Notes under the pieces: model-generated
What the model was told of the DNA's origin: nothing
Database searches by the model: none
Seen by the model: the letters and a program-made list of their open reading frames with translations, nothing else
Shown: in pieces, positions 8,759 to 16,254 of the stretch
How positions within the stretch are numbered: position 1 is the first letter of the stretch
Layout of the letters: each line of letters begins with the position of its first letter
Source: Solidesulfovibrio sp.
GTDB taxonomy: Bacteria > Desulfobacterota > Desulfovibrionia > Desulfovibrionales > Desulfovibrionaceae
NCBI RefSeq assembly: GCF_038562415.1
Contig: NZ_JBCFBA010000018.1
Coordinates: 51,663 to 115,662, forward strand
Length of the DNA stretch: 64,000 bases
Reading direction: 5' to 3'
Made by a program: the position numbers and the translations under genes

Positions 8759-8819
8759 ATTTCCCTTGCCGGTCGCAGACCCTGCCAACCAACAGCTTGA
8801 AATCACTGACTTTATAAAA

Positions 8820-8836
8820 CGGCACGAAACCTGCTT
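8820..8836 (+). promoter_or_regulatory. Sigma-54 (RpoN) promoter of the ORP cluster
   Basis: CGGCACGAAACCTGCTT matches the -24/-12 consensus TGGCACG-N4-TTGC, with GG (8821-8822) and GC (8833-8834) separated by exactly 10 nt. It lies 21 bp upstream of the first ORP-cluster start codon. In Desulfovibrio vulgaris the orp operons are sigma-54-dependent (established), which supports the call. Confidence 0.82.
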
Positions 8837-8857
8837 CTTGCGAGGCGAGGTTTCGCC

Positions 8858-9292
8858 ATGCCGCCCTGGAACTGCCACCGTCACGCCCATCGAACCGAAC
8901 CACGCGTCTGCCTGGCCTGCCACGGGCAACGCTTGGCCACGCTGCTGGAAACCGCCACCAGCCTGCGGCTGTACCGCGTGACCGAGGACGACTTCCTGGA
9001 AGAGGCGGCCTGGGCCATGCCGGACGGCGGGCTGGCCGTTGTGGCCACCCTCCTCGCCCGATCCGGCGTGGCCCTGCTGGTGTGCGGCGGCGTCACCTGC
9101 TGCTGCCTCAATCATTTCACCCGCCAGGGCCTGGCCGTGGCCCCATGGATCGCCGGCGACGTGCCGACGGTCCTGGCCGCCCTGCGCGCGAACCGACTGG
9201 AAACCCTGCTTTCGCCGGGAGCCAGGCCGCCACGCGGCCTGCGCCGGCAGGCCGGGTTTTACGCCATACCCCCGGAGCACGAACCATCATGA
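8858..9292 (+). CDS. NifX/NafY-like cysteine-rich protein, first gene of the ORP cluster
   Basis: This 144-residue protein has a NifX/MTH1175-type (dinitrogenase iron-molybdenum cofactor) core at about 65-125: VATLLARSGVALLVCGGV, then GLAVAPWIAGDVPTVLAAL. It is unusually Cys-rich, with a CLAC motif near residue 18 and three adjacent Cys (TCCCL) at the loop where this fold binds metal clusters. The C-terminus is Arg/Pro-rich. The gene starts 21 bp after the sigma-54 promoter, with GAGGCGAGG as ribosome site, and overlaps the Mrp gene by 4 bp (ATGA). A role in binding or delivering a metal centre with Mrp is inferred from context. Confidence 0.7.
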   Translation: MPPWNCHRHAHRTEPRVCLACHGQRLATLLETATSLRLYRVTEDDFLEEAAWAMPDGGLAVVATLLARSGVALLVCGGVTCCCLNHFTRQGLAVAPWIAGDVPTVLAALRANRLETLLSPGARPPRGLRRQAGFYAIPPEHEPS

Positions 9293-10134
9293 ACGAGAAC
9301 GGACTGCGCGACTTAAACGACGAAATCAAAAAGAAACCCGTCACCGGCCTGGACAAGGTCAAGGCCGTGGTGGTGGTGCTGTCCGGCAAGGGCGGCGTGG
9401 GCAAATCCACGGTCGCGGCCAACCTGGCCGCCGGGTTGGCCATGGAGGGCAGGCGTACCGGCCTGCTCGACGTGGACGTCCACGGCCCGAGCATCCCGCG
9501 CCTTTTAAAGCTCGCGGGCAACCGGCCGGACATGGCGGAGAACATGCTGGTCCCCGTGGACTGGCACTGGAACCTGGGCGTCATGTCCATCGGCTTTCTC
9601 CTGCCCGGGGCCGACGACGCCGTCATCTGGCGCGGCCCGGCCAAGGCCGGCGTCATCCAGCAGTTGGCCGAACAGGTCGCCTGGGGCGAGCGCGACGTCC
9701 TGGTCGTGGACTGCCCCCCGGGCACCGGCGACGAACCCCTGTCCGTGCTGCAGATCTTCGGCGACAAGGCCATGGCCGTCATCGTCACCTCGCCCCAGGA
9801 CGTGGCCGTGGACGACGTGCGCCGCTCCATCACCTTCTGTCGCCAGCTCTCCACCCCCATCTGCGGCATCGTCGAGAACTTAAGCGGCTTCGCCTGCCCC
9901 AGCTGCGGCGCGGTCCACGACATCTTCAGCACCGGCGGCGGCGAAAAACTGGCCGCCGAGGCCAATGTCCCCTTTCTCGGCCGCATCCCCATCGATCCCG
10001 AGGTGGCCCGCTCCGGCGACGACGGCGACGTGTTCCTGGCCGTGGCCGGCAAAAGCCCCTCGGCCCAGGCCTTCAAGGGCGTCATCGCCCACGTGCTGGC
10101 CGCCCTGGACAATCCGCCGGCCGCGAAGGGTTAG
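9289..10134 (+). CDS. Mrp/NBP35-type P-loop ATPase (ORP complex)
   Basis: This 281-residue protein is a Mrp/ApbC ATPase that carries Fe-S clusters. It has a deviant Walker A, SGKGGVGKST, at about 32-41, a switch region DCPPGTGDEPL and the C-terminal FACPSCG motif, whose two Cys bind a bridging Fe-S cluster in the dimer. In D. vulgaris, a Mrp protein is part of the anaerobe-specific ORP complex (established). Here the ATPase has no fused ORP domain; ORP-like proteins are separate genes downstream. It overlaps the preceding gene by 4 bp and is 3 bp from the IscU-like gene, so it is clearly in one operon. Confidence 0.88.
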   Translation: MNENGLRDLNDEIKKKPVTGLDKVKAVVVVLSGKGGVGKSTVAANLAAGLAMEGRRTGLLDVDVHGPSIPRLLKLAGNRPDMAENMLVPVDWHWNLGVMSIGFLLPGADDAVIWRGPAKAGVIQQLAEQVAWGERDVLVVDCPPGTGDEPLSVLQIFGDKAMAVIVTSPQDVAVDDVRRSITFCRQLSTPICGIVENLSGFACPSCGAVHDIFSTGGGEKLAAEANVPFLGRIPIDPEVARSGDDGDVFLAVAGKSPSAQAFKGVIAHVLAALDNPPAAKG

Positions 10135-10137
10135 ACC

Positions 10138-10620
10138 GTGGACGCCCGAAACGACCAGGACGCCCTGGACATGATCCTCGACGTGTTCGAGCGGGAACAG
10201 GCCGCCGACCTCGTCGCCCAGTTCGGCGAAAAGGGCCTGGCCATCTGGCGCGAGGCCCCCAACCGGCCGCGCCTGACCGAGCCCACCGCCGTGGGCACGG
10301 TCAAGGGCTCCTGCGGCGACACCATCGCCATCGCCATCGAGGTTGCCGGCGAAACCATCGCCCGCACGGACTTCGACACCGACGGCTGCGCCGCCAGCCA
10401 GATCGCCGCGGCCACGGCCGCCGCCCTGGCCCGGGGCAAAAACCTCGACGACGCCGTGGACATCGACGAGGCGGCCATCGTTTCGGCCGTGGGCCGCTTC
10501 CCCGACGACCACCGCCACTGCGCCTACCTGGCCGCCGCCGCCGTGCGCGAGGCCGTGCACCGCTGGATGATCGCCGGCGGGGTGCTGGGGCAGATGGAGC
10601 GGAAAACGCAGGGGGAATAA
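10138..10620 (+). CDS. IscU/NifU-N-like iron-sulfur scaffold
   Basis: This 160-residue protein has the three conserved scaffold cysteines: C59 in GSCGD, C84 in TDGCAASQ and C128 in HRHCAYL. These match the IscU pattern G-x-CGD ... GC ... HC-x-L. It reads from GTG at 10138, 3 bp after the Mrp stop. It differs from housekeeping IscU by an N-terminal extension of about 45 residues. Beside a Mrp ATPase, it probably supplies clusters to the ORP machinery (inference). A dispersed palindromic element abuts its TAA. Confidence 0.82.
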   Translation: MDARNDQDALDMILDVFEREQAADLVAQFGEKGLAIWREAPNRPRLTEPTAVGTVKGSCGDTIAIAIEVAGETIARTDFDTDGCAASQIAAATAAALARGKNLDDAVDIDEAAIVSAVGRFPDDHRHCAYLAAAAVREAVHRWMIAGGVLGQMERKTQGE

Positions 10621-10673
10621 TGCCTCCGGCGGCCAGGAGGGGCCTGAGGCCCCTCCTGGACCACCCCCTCAGG
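10621..10673 (+). repeat. Dispersed 3'-end palindromic element, copy A
   Basis: It begins directly after the stop codon of the IscU-like gene with TGCCTCCGGCGGCC. An AGGAGGGGCC / GGCCCCTCCT stem follows, then GGACCACCCCCT. No T tract follows. Compare the copies at 13228, 16550, 33341, 53813 and 63830. Confidence 0.85.
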
Positions 10674-10691
10674 AAAGACAGGGAGGAAGCT

Positions 10692-11024
10692 ATGAGTGAA
10701 GTGGTTGCTGTGAGCAGTGAAGGGCCGACGCTTGACGACGCCGTGGATGCGCGGTTCGGCCGGGCGGCCGGGTTCGTGCTGATCGATGCGGCCGGCGGAA
10801 CACGGTATCTCGACAACGGCGCGTCCCAGGCCATGGCCCACGGCGCGGGCATCGAAACCGCCCGCCGCATCGCCGAGGCCGGCGCGACCGTGCTCTTAAC
10901 CGGCGTGGTCGGCCCCAAGGCCGCCGCCGCCCTCAAATCCGTGGGCCTGGCCGTGGTCGAAGGTATGGAAGGCCGCACCGTCGGCCAGGCCCTGGCCGCC
11001 TACCGCCAAGGCAAGGGAGCCTAG
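10692..11024 (+). CDS. ORP-like NifX-fold protein
   Basis: This 110-residue single-domain protein of the dinitrogenase iron-molybdenum cofactor (NifX/NifB-C/MTH1175) family has a characteristic ARFGRAAGFVLID strand, the GAGIETARRIAEAG helix and TVLLTGVVGPKAAAALKSVG. Orange protein (ORP) of Desulfovibrio has this fold and carries a Mo-Cu sulfide cluster (established for ORP). This copy has no cysteine, so whether it binds the same cluster is uncertain. GGGAGGA precedes the ATG. It follows repeat copy A and is 4 bp from the first MinD-type gene. Confidence 0.82.
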   Translation: MSEVVAVSSEGPTLDDAVDARFGRAAGFVLIDAAGGTRYLDNGASQAMAHGAGIETARRIAEAGATVLLTGVVGPKAAAALKSVGLAVVEGMEGRTVGQALAAYRQGKGA

Positions 11025-11028
11025 CCCC

Positions 11029-11919
11029 GTGCGCATCGCCATCGCCAGCGGCAAGGGCGGCACCGGCAAGACCACCGTGTCCGCCGCCCTGGCCTCGGTC
11101 TGGACCGAGGCCGTGTCCCGGCCCGTCCTGGCCGCGGACCTCGACGTGGAGGAACCCAACCTCCACCTTTTCCTGCGCCCGGTCATCACCGAAGCCCACG
11201 TGGCCAACCTGGAGATCCCGGTCATCGACGCCGCGGCCTGCACCCGCTGCGGCGCCTGCCGGGAGATTTGCCAGTTCGGCGCCGTGACCATCCTGGGCGA
11301 CACGCCGCTGGTTTTCGACGACATGTGCCACGGTTGCGGGGCCTGCCTGGCCGTATGCCCGGTTGCGGCCATGTCCCCGGGCGCCCGGGAGGTGGGGCGG
11401 GTGGAGGAAGGCGCGGCCGGGAGCATCGCCTTTGTCAACGGTCGGCTGCGGGTGGGCGAAGCCATGAGCCCGGTGCTCATCCGCGCCGTCACCGCCCGGG
11501 TGAACGGAAAACTCGCCGCCCTGCCCGAATCCGAACGGCCCGACGTGCTCCTCGACGCCCCGCCGGGCGTGAGTTGTCCGGCCCAAAACGCCGTGGCCAC
11601 GGCCGACGTCATCGTGCTGGTGGTCGAGCCCACACCCTTTGGCATCCACGATTTCGCCCTGGCCGTGGAGGCGTTCGCGCCGCTCGGCAAACCCCTGACC
11701 GTGGTCGTCAACAAGGCCGGCGAGGCCAGCCCGGAACTGGACGCGCTGTGCCGGCGGGAAAACCTGCCGGTGCTGGCCGCCATCCCCGACGACCGGGCCA
11801 TTGCCGAGGGCTATGCCCGGGGGAGGCTCCTGCCGGAGATGTCCCCGGCCTGCCGGGCCCTGTGCCTCGATCTGGCCCGCCAGCTGGCCGCCCTGCGCCC
11901 GGAGGCCCGCCATGCGTGA
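11029..11919 (+). CDS. MinD-type ATPase with inserted 2[4Fe-4S] ferredoxin (first)
   Basis: This 296-residue protein starts at GTG 11029 with the deviant Walker A SGKGGTGKTT at about 7-16. At about 67-125 a ferredoxin module is inserted in the ATPase fold, with CTRCGACREIC and CHGCGACLAVCP. The nucleotide fold resumes with DAPPGVSCPAQN and VVNKAGE. It resembles the paired Fe-S/ATPase proteins encoded with orp genes in D. vulgaris. These probably couple ATP hydrolysis to electron or cluster transfer in the ORP complex (inference). It overlaps the next, paralogous gene by 8 bp. Confidence 0.88.
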   Translation: MRIAIASGKGGTGKTTVSAALASVWTEAVSRPVLAADLDVEEPNLHLFLRPVITEAHVANLEIPVIDAAACTRCGACREICQFGAVTILGDTPLVFDDMCHGCGACLAVCPVAAMSPGAREVGRVEEGAAGSIAFVNGRLRVGEAMSPVLIRAVTARVNGKLAALPESERPDVLLDAPPGVSCPAQNAVATADVIVLVVEPTPFGIHDFALAVEAFAPLGKPLTVVVNKAGEASPELDALCRRENLPVLAAIPDDRAIAEGYARGRLLPEMSPACRALCLDLARQLAALRPEARHA

Positions 11920-12799
11920 GATCGTGGTCTTAAGCGGCAAGGGCGGGGCCGGAAAAACGTCGATTACCGCCGCCTTCGCCGCGCTGGCCCGAAACGCCAT
12001 CGTCTGCGACCTCGACGTGGACGCCCCGGACCTGCACATCCTGCTTTCCCCCAAGGACACGGCGGCCGAGGAATTCGTCTCGGGCAACCTGGCCCAGGTC
12101 GAGGCCAGCGACTGCGACGGCTGCGGCGTCTGCCGGGAAATTTGCCGTTTCGAGGCCGTGTCCGTGGGCGAAGACGGCAAGGCGGTCATCGACCCCCACC
12201 GTTGCGAGGGCTGCAAGGCCTGCGTGGCCCTGTGCCCGCGCCGGGCCATCGCCTTTCCGCCCCGGGTCTGCGGCTATTTCGCCGTTTCCGCCAGCCGCTT
12301 CGGCCCCTTCGTCCACGCCCGGCTCGATCCGGGCGGGGAGAACTCCGGCCGCCTGGTGGCGCTGCTCAAGCGCAGGGCCCGGGAGCTGGCCGAAAAGGCC
12401 GGCCACGAGCTCATCGTCTGCGACGGCGCGCCCGGCATCGCCTGTCCGGTCATAAGCGCCCTGTCCGGCGCGAGCCTAGCCGTGCTGGTGGTCGAGCCCA
12501 CGCCGTCGGGCACCCACGACTTTGCCCGCGTGGCCAAGCTGTGCGACCATTTCAAGCTGCCAACCGGCGTGATCGTCAATAAGGCCGACCTCAACCCCGA
12601 GGAGACCGCCCGCCTGGAAGCCCTGTGCCGCCAGGCCGGCCGGCCGGTCCTGGGCCGGCTGCCCTACTCCCCGGACGTCACCCGGGCCATGAAGGCGAAA
12701 GTCACCCTGCCCGAATACGGCGGTCCCCTGGCCGGCGATATCGCCCGCCTGTGGGAAGCCACGAACGCCCTGGCCCAAACCTGCGCCAAGGCCAAATAA
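11912..12799 (+). CDS. MinD-type ATPase with inserted 2[4Fe-4S] ferredoxin (second)
   Basis: This 295-residue paralogue of the preceding protein has Walker A SGKGGAGKTS (8-17), ferredoxin insertion CDGCGVCREIC and CEGCKACVALCP, then DGAPGIACPV and VVEPTPSGTHD. The ATG at 11912 lies inside the end of the preceding gene, so translational coupling is likely. The tandem pair suggests a heterodimer in which each subunit brings two clusters (inference). An ORP-type gene follows 13 bp downstream. Confidence 0.9.
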   Translation: MREIVVLSGKGGAGKTSITAAFAALARNAIVCDLDVDAPDLHILLSPKDTAAEEFVSGNLAQVEASDCDGCGVCREICRFEAVSVGEDGKAVIDPHRCEGCKACVALCPRRAIAFPPRVCGYFAVSASRFGPFVHARLDPGGENSGRLVALLKRRARELAEKAGHELIVCDGAPGIACPVISALSGASLAVLVVEPTPSGTHDFARVAKLCDHFKLPTGVIVNKADLNPEETARLEALCRQAGRPVLGRLPYSPDVTRAMKAKVTLPEYGGPLAGDIARLWEATNALAQTCAKAK

Positions 12800-12812
12800 C
12801 AAGGATACCGTC

Positions 12813-13193
12813 ATGGAAACCCTTCGTATCGCCATTCCCTCCAGCCAGCCCGGCGGCATGGACTGCGCCGTGGGCGCCCACTTCGGCCACTGCGACTGCT
12901 ACACCGTCGTGGACGTGGCCGACGGACAAGTCACCGAGGTCGCCACCCTGCCCAATGTCCCCCACGTCCAGGGCGGCTGCATGGCCCCGGTCAACCACCT
13001 GTCCCAAAACGGCGTCACCGTGCTTTTGGCCGGCGGCATGGGCATGCGCCCGCTCATGGGCTTCGAGCAGGTTGGCATCGCCGTGTACCACGGCGGCGAG
13101 GCGGCTAGCGTCGGCGAAGCCGTGGCCGCCTTCCTGTCCGGCTCCCTGCCGCGCTTTTCCCGCAGCAACACCTGCGGCGGCGGTTTGGGATAA
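12813..13193 (+). CDS. ORP-like NifX-fold protein with cysteine motifs
   Basis: This 126-residue NifX/MTH1175-family protein has DCAVGAHFGHCDCYTVVDV in the first strands, VQGGCMAPVNHL and VLLAGGMGMRPLMGFEQVG. A C-terminal tail contains a further Cys. Unlike the copy at 10692 it has several cysteines and histidines around the putative cluster pocket, so it is the better candidate for a metal-binding ORP. It lies 13 bp after the second MinD-type gene. Repeat copy B follows 34 bp after its stop. Confidence 0.85.
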   Translation: METLRIAIPSSQPGGMDCAVGAHFGHCDCYTVVDVADGQVTEVATLPNVPHVQGGCMAPVNHLSQNGVTVLLAGGMGMRPLMGFEQVGIAVYHGGEAASVGEAVAAFLSGSLPRFSRSNTCGGGLG

Positions 13194-13227
13194 GGAGAGG
13201 GGGAAGGAAGAAACAATACGATAAAGA

Positions 13228-13276
13228 TGCCTCCGGCGGCCGGGGGGGATAATCCCCCCCGGACCCCCTTGAAGGG
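13228..13276 (+). repeat. Dispersed 3'-end palindromic element, copy B
   Basis: TGCCTCCGGCGGCC is followed by a G7/C7-type palindrome (CGGGGGGGAT ... ATCCCCCCCCGG) and GGACCCCCTTGAAGGG. The flanks match copy A. The central stem has changed from AGGAGGGG to GGGGGGG on one arm and compensatingly on the other. Confidence 0.8.
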
Positions 13277-13294
13277 AGGATGGGGAGAGAAGAC

Positions 13295-13540
13295 ATGCCG
13301 ATTTATGATATCGAGTGTCCGGGATGCGGGTATGCGGGGGAGGTCATCCGGCCCGGGGCCGAGGATGCGCCGGCTTGTCCGCGCTGCGGCGCGCCGGCCG
13401 TGAAACTGTTGTCCCCGACAAGTTCGCTCACCGGCAAAACGGCGACCGGCCTGCCCGGCCCCTCGGACCACGGCTGCTGCGGCTCGCGCCCCGGCCAGGC
13501 CGGCTGCGCCGGTCCGGGCTCATGCTGCGGCAAGGCCTGA
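13295..13540 (+). CDS. FmdB-type zinc-ribbon protein
   Basis: This 81-residue protein starts MPIYDIECPGCGY, typical of the FmdB/CxxC regulatory family, with CPGC and CPRC at about 8-11 and 28-31 forming a zinc ribbon. The C-terminal half is rich in Gly and Cys (HGCCGS, GCAGPGSCCG), an added cysteine cluster. FmdB proteins were first noted with formamidase or formylmethanofuran genes and their function is unclear. GGGGAGAG lies upstream of the ATG. It sits between two ORP-cluster segments and is followed 13 bp later by the receiver-like gene. Confidence 0.8.
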   Translation: MPIYDIECPGCGYAGEVIRPGAEDAPACPRCGAPAVKLLSPTSSLTGKTATGLPGPSDHGCCGSRPGQAGCAGPGSCCGKA

Positions 13541-13553
13541 GAAAGGATCGTTC

Positions 13554-13913
13554 ATGGATATCCTCATCGCGACGCCGCGTCCCGAAGCCCTGGCGGGCTT
13601 TCGCCAAGGCCTCGCCGACGCGGGGAACACCGTCCAGGTCGTGGCCAGCGGCGAAGAGGCCGCCGTCCGGGTGGCCGCCGCCCCGCCCAAGCTCTGTGTG
13701 GTCGACGCCGGATTGCCGGACACCGACGCCTTTGCCCTGGTCGCCCGGCTCATGGCCATAAACGCCCTGGTGGATACGGCCGTGGTGTCCGAACTGGCCG
13801 CCGCGGCCTTCCACGAGGCCGGCGAGGGCCTGGGCATCCTCATGCGCCTGCCCTCTCCCCCGGGGCCCGCCCAGGCCGGGGAACTGCTCGACGCCCTGCG
13901 CGTCATCGCCTGA
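13554..13913 (+). CDS. Receiver-like domain protein, probably not phosphorylated
   Basis: This 119-residue protein has the alpha/beta pattern of a response-regulator receiver: DILIATPRP, VVASGEEAAVRVAA, LCVVDAGLPDTDAFALV. The Asp in VVDAGLPDTD aligns with the phospho-acceptor. The N-terminal acidic pair is missing, however, and the conserved Lys before Pro is replaced (LMRLPSPPG). It is therefore likely a pseudo-receiver acting by protein contact (inference). It is 13 bp from the FmdB gene and 13 bp from the next gene. No output domain is present. Confidence 0.6.
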   Translation: MDILIATPRPEALAGFRQGLADAGNTVQVVASGEEAAVRVAAAPPKLCVVDAGLPDTDAFALVARLMAINALVDTAVVSELAAAAFHEAGEGLGILMRLPSPPGPAQAGELLDALRVIA

Positions 13914-13926
13914 GCCGGGAGCCACC

Positions 13927-14754
13927 ATGGCCGCCCCGACGCTCCTGGTCCTGTCCGACAACCGCAGCCTCGACGACCGGCTGGCCTTCGAACACGGCTG
14001 GTCGGTCTGGGTCGATGCCGGCCCCCACGGCGACCTGCTCTGGGATACGGGCCAAACGGGCGTCTTTCTCGAAAACGCCCGGACCCTCGGCATCGATCCG
14101 ACCACGGCCCGGGCGGTCGCCCTCAGCCACGGCCACCACGACCACGCCGGCGGTCTGCCCGAACTGCTCGCCGCCGGCTACGCCGGCCCGGTCCATGCCC
14201 ATCCGGGCGTGCTGCTTCGCCGCTACAGCCGCCGCGACGGCACCACCTTCCGCTCCATCGGCATGGGCGACGGCCGCCTGGCCGGGGGCATTCCGGGATT
14301 CTCGCCCGTAACCGAAACCCGGGAGTTGCTTCCGGGGGTGACCATACTCACCGCCATCCCCCGTCTGCCGGGCAACCACGAGGCCACGGAAAACCTGTTC
14401 CGGGACGCCACCGGCCGTGTCCCGGACGACGTGCCCGACGACGCCTTCCTGGTCATCGCGGGAGCCGACGGCCCTTTCGTGCTGCTCGGCTGCTGCCACG
14501 CCGGCCTGGCCAACAGCCTGGCCCAGGTGAAAGCCCGCCTGGGGCTTTCGCGCCTCGCCGCCGTGGCCGGCGGCCTGCACCTCGGCGGGGCCGGCCTCCA
14601 AGCCCTGGAGCAGGCCGCGGCCACCCTGGAAACGTTCGGCGTCGAACGCCTCTATCCCGGCCACTGCACCGGCCAGGCCGGCCTCGACTTCCTGCGGCGG
14701 CATTTCTCCGGCGAGGTGACGGAAACCGGCTGCGGCCTGCGCATCCGGCCCTGA
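13927..14754 (+). CDS. Metallo-beta-lactamase-fold hydrolase
   Basis: This 275-residue protein has the MBL metal motif HGHHDHAGG (about 62-70), a later LLGCCHAGLANSL and a C-terminal YPGHCTG that supplies the last His. It is closest by pattern to the archaeal/anaerobe group annotated as dihydropterin ribofuranosyl-aminobenzene phosphate synthase-like or 'MBL-fold hydrolase'. The substrate is unknown. Anaerobe ORP clusters often include such a protein (inference from context). It is tightly linked to the receiver-like gene and 71 bp upstream of the persulfide-dioxygenase-like gene. Confidence 0.8.
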   Translation: MAAPTLLVLSDNRSLDDRLAFEHGWSVWVDAGPHGDLLWDTGQTGVFLENARTLGIDPTTARAVALSHGHHDHAGGLPELLAAGYAGPVHAHPGVLLRRYSRRDGTTFRSIGMGDGRLAGGIPGFSPVTETRELLPGVTILTAIPRLPGNHEATENLFRDATGRVPDDVPDDAFLVIAGADGPFVLLGCCHAGLANSLAQVKARLGLSRLAAVAGGLHLGGAGLQALEQAAATLETFGVERLYPGHCTGQAGLDFLRRHFSGEVTETGCGLRIRP

Positions 14755-14825
14755 CTTGACCGATGGCGGCCGCGGGGCGAGAGGAGGAAGGGAAAAAACC
14801 TTTTCCGCAGAGCCAAGGAGACGGC

Positions 14826-16217
14826 ATGTACTTCAAACAGATCCAGACACCGGGACTCGGCTGTTTTTCCTACGTCCTGGGCTGCCCGGCGGCCCGCGTG
14901 TGCGCCGTGGTCGACCCCAGGCGCGACATCGACCGCTACCTGGAAATCGCCCGCGACGAGGGCATGGCGATCGCGGCGGTCATCGAAACCCACCTGCACG
15001 CCGACCACGTAAGCGGCGGCCAGGAACTGCGCGCCGCAACCGGCGCGGTCATCCACATCCACCCCGGGGCCGGCGTCGCCTATCCCCACGCGCCCCTGGC
15101 CGAGGGGCAGGTGCTGGAGTTCGGGGCGGCCCGCTTGCGGGTCCTGTACACGCCCGGGCACACCCCCAATTCCGTGTCGCTGCTCGTCAGCGACCTGGCC
15201 CGCTCGCCCGAGCCGCAGATGGTGCTCACCGGGGACGTGCTTTTTGTCGGCGACATCGGCCGGCCGGACCTGCCCGGGGCGGAAATCCTCGACGAGCAGG
15301 TGCAAAACCTCCACGACAGCCTCTATAATAAACTCGGCGCCCTGCCGCCGGAACTGGAGGTCTACCCGGCCCACGGCCAGGGCTCGCTGTGCGGCCGGGG
15401 TATGAGCGCCAAGGGCTCCTCGACGCTCGGCTACGAACGCCGGGCCAACCCCATGCTCGGCTACGCCGACTTCGCCGCCTTCAAAAAGGCCATCCTGGCC
15501 CGCCTGCCCGCCCGGCCCAAGAGCTTTTCCCACATCATCGCCACCAACCGCGCCGGCGCCCCCCTGGGCGAGGCCTGCCCCAGCGAGCGCGAACTGTCCC
15601 TCGAACGCTTCGCCGCGCTGCGGGCGGAGCCGGGCACGGTGGTCATCGACAGCCGCGACGCCGCGGCCTACGGCGGCGCCCACATTCCCGGCAGCCTGAA
15701 TATCGGTTTCGACAAGCAGCTGGCCAACTGGGTGGGCATGTCCGTGGCCCCGGGGGCGCCCATCCTCATCGTCGCCGCCGACCGGGAGCGGGCCGCGGCC
15801 ATGCGCCTGGAGCTTTTCCGCATCGGCTACGACGCCGTCCTGGGCCACCTGGCCGGCGGCATGGCCGCCTGGACATTAAGCGGCCGGCCCGTGGCCTCGC
15901 TGCCCCAGATGTCCGTGCGCGACCTGGCGATGGCCCTTTCCGGCGACAGGCCGCCGCTCACCCTGGACGTGCGCACCGAGGCCGAATGGGAAGCCGGCCA
16001 TATCGCCCAGGCCCTGCACCGGCCCTTTGCCGACATCCTGGAGCGGGGCGTGGATTTTTGCCTGGACGGCCCGGTGGCCGTGATCTGCGGCTCGGGCTAC
16101 CGCTCCAACATCATCGGCAGCGCGCTGGCCGCCAAAGGCTGCGCCGACGTGCGCTCGGTCGCCGGCGGCATGATCGCCTGGGGCCGGGCCGGGCTGCCGA
16201 CAACGGCCGCGCCCTGA
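14826..16217 (+). CDS. MBL-fold persulfide dioxygenase-like protein fused to two rhodanese domains
   Basis: 463 residues. The N-terminal ETHE1/glyoxalase-II-like domain (about 1-245) shows THLHADHVSGG, YTPGHTPNSV, TGDVLFVGDIGRPD and PAHGQGSLCG. Two rhodanese modules follow. The first (about 265-360) has no catalytic Cys (IVAADRERAA). The second (about 370-460) has CGSGYRS. The architecture matches sulfur-handling proteins that oxidise or transfer persulfides (family knowledge). In an obligate anaerobe the oxygen-dependent reaction may serve oxygen or sulfide stress, or be replaced by a sulfur-transfer role (inference). The ATG at 14826 has AAGGAG upstream. Confidence 0.85.
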   Translation: MYFKQIQTPGLGCFSYVLGCPAARVCAVVDPRRDIDRYLEIARDEGMAIAAVIETHLHADHVSGGQELRAATGAVIHIHPGAGVAYPHAPLAEGQVLEFGAARLRVLYTPGHTPNSVSLLVSDLARSPEPQMVLTGDVLFVGDIGRPDLPGAEILDEQVQNLHDSLYNKLGALPPELEVYPAHGQGSLCGRGMSAKGSSTLGYERRANPMLGYADFAAFKKAILARLPARPKSFSHIIATNRAGAPLGEACPSERELSLERFAALRAEPGTVVIDSRDAAAYGGAHIPGSLNIGFDKQLANWVGMSVAPGAPILIVAADRERAAAMRLELFRIGYDAVLGHLAGGMAAWTLSGRPVASLPQMSVRDLAMALSGDRPPLTLDVRTEAEWEAGHIAQALHRPFADILERGVDFCLDGPVAVICGSGYRSNIIGSALAAKGCADVRSVAGGMIAWGRAGLPTTAAP

Positions 16218-16254
16218 CGGCGCGGCCGCCAACCCGGAAAAAGGAGGTTCGACC

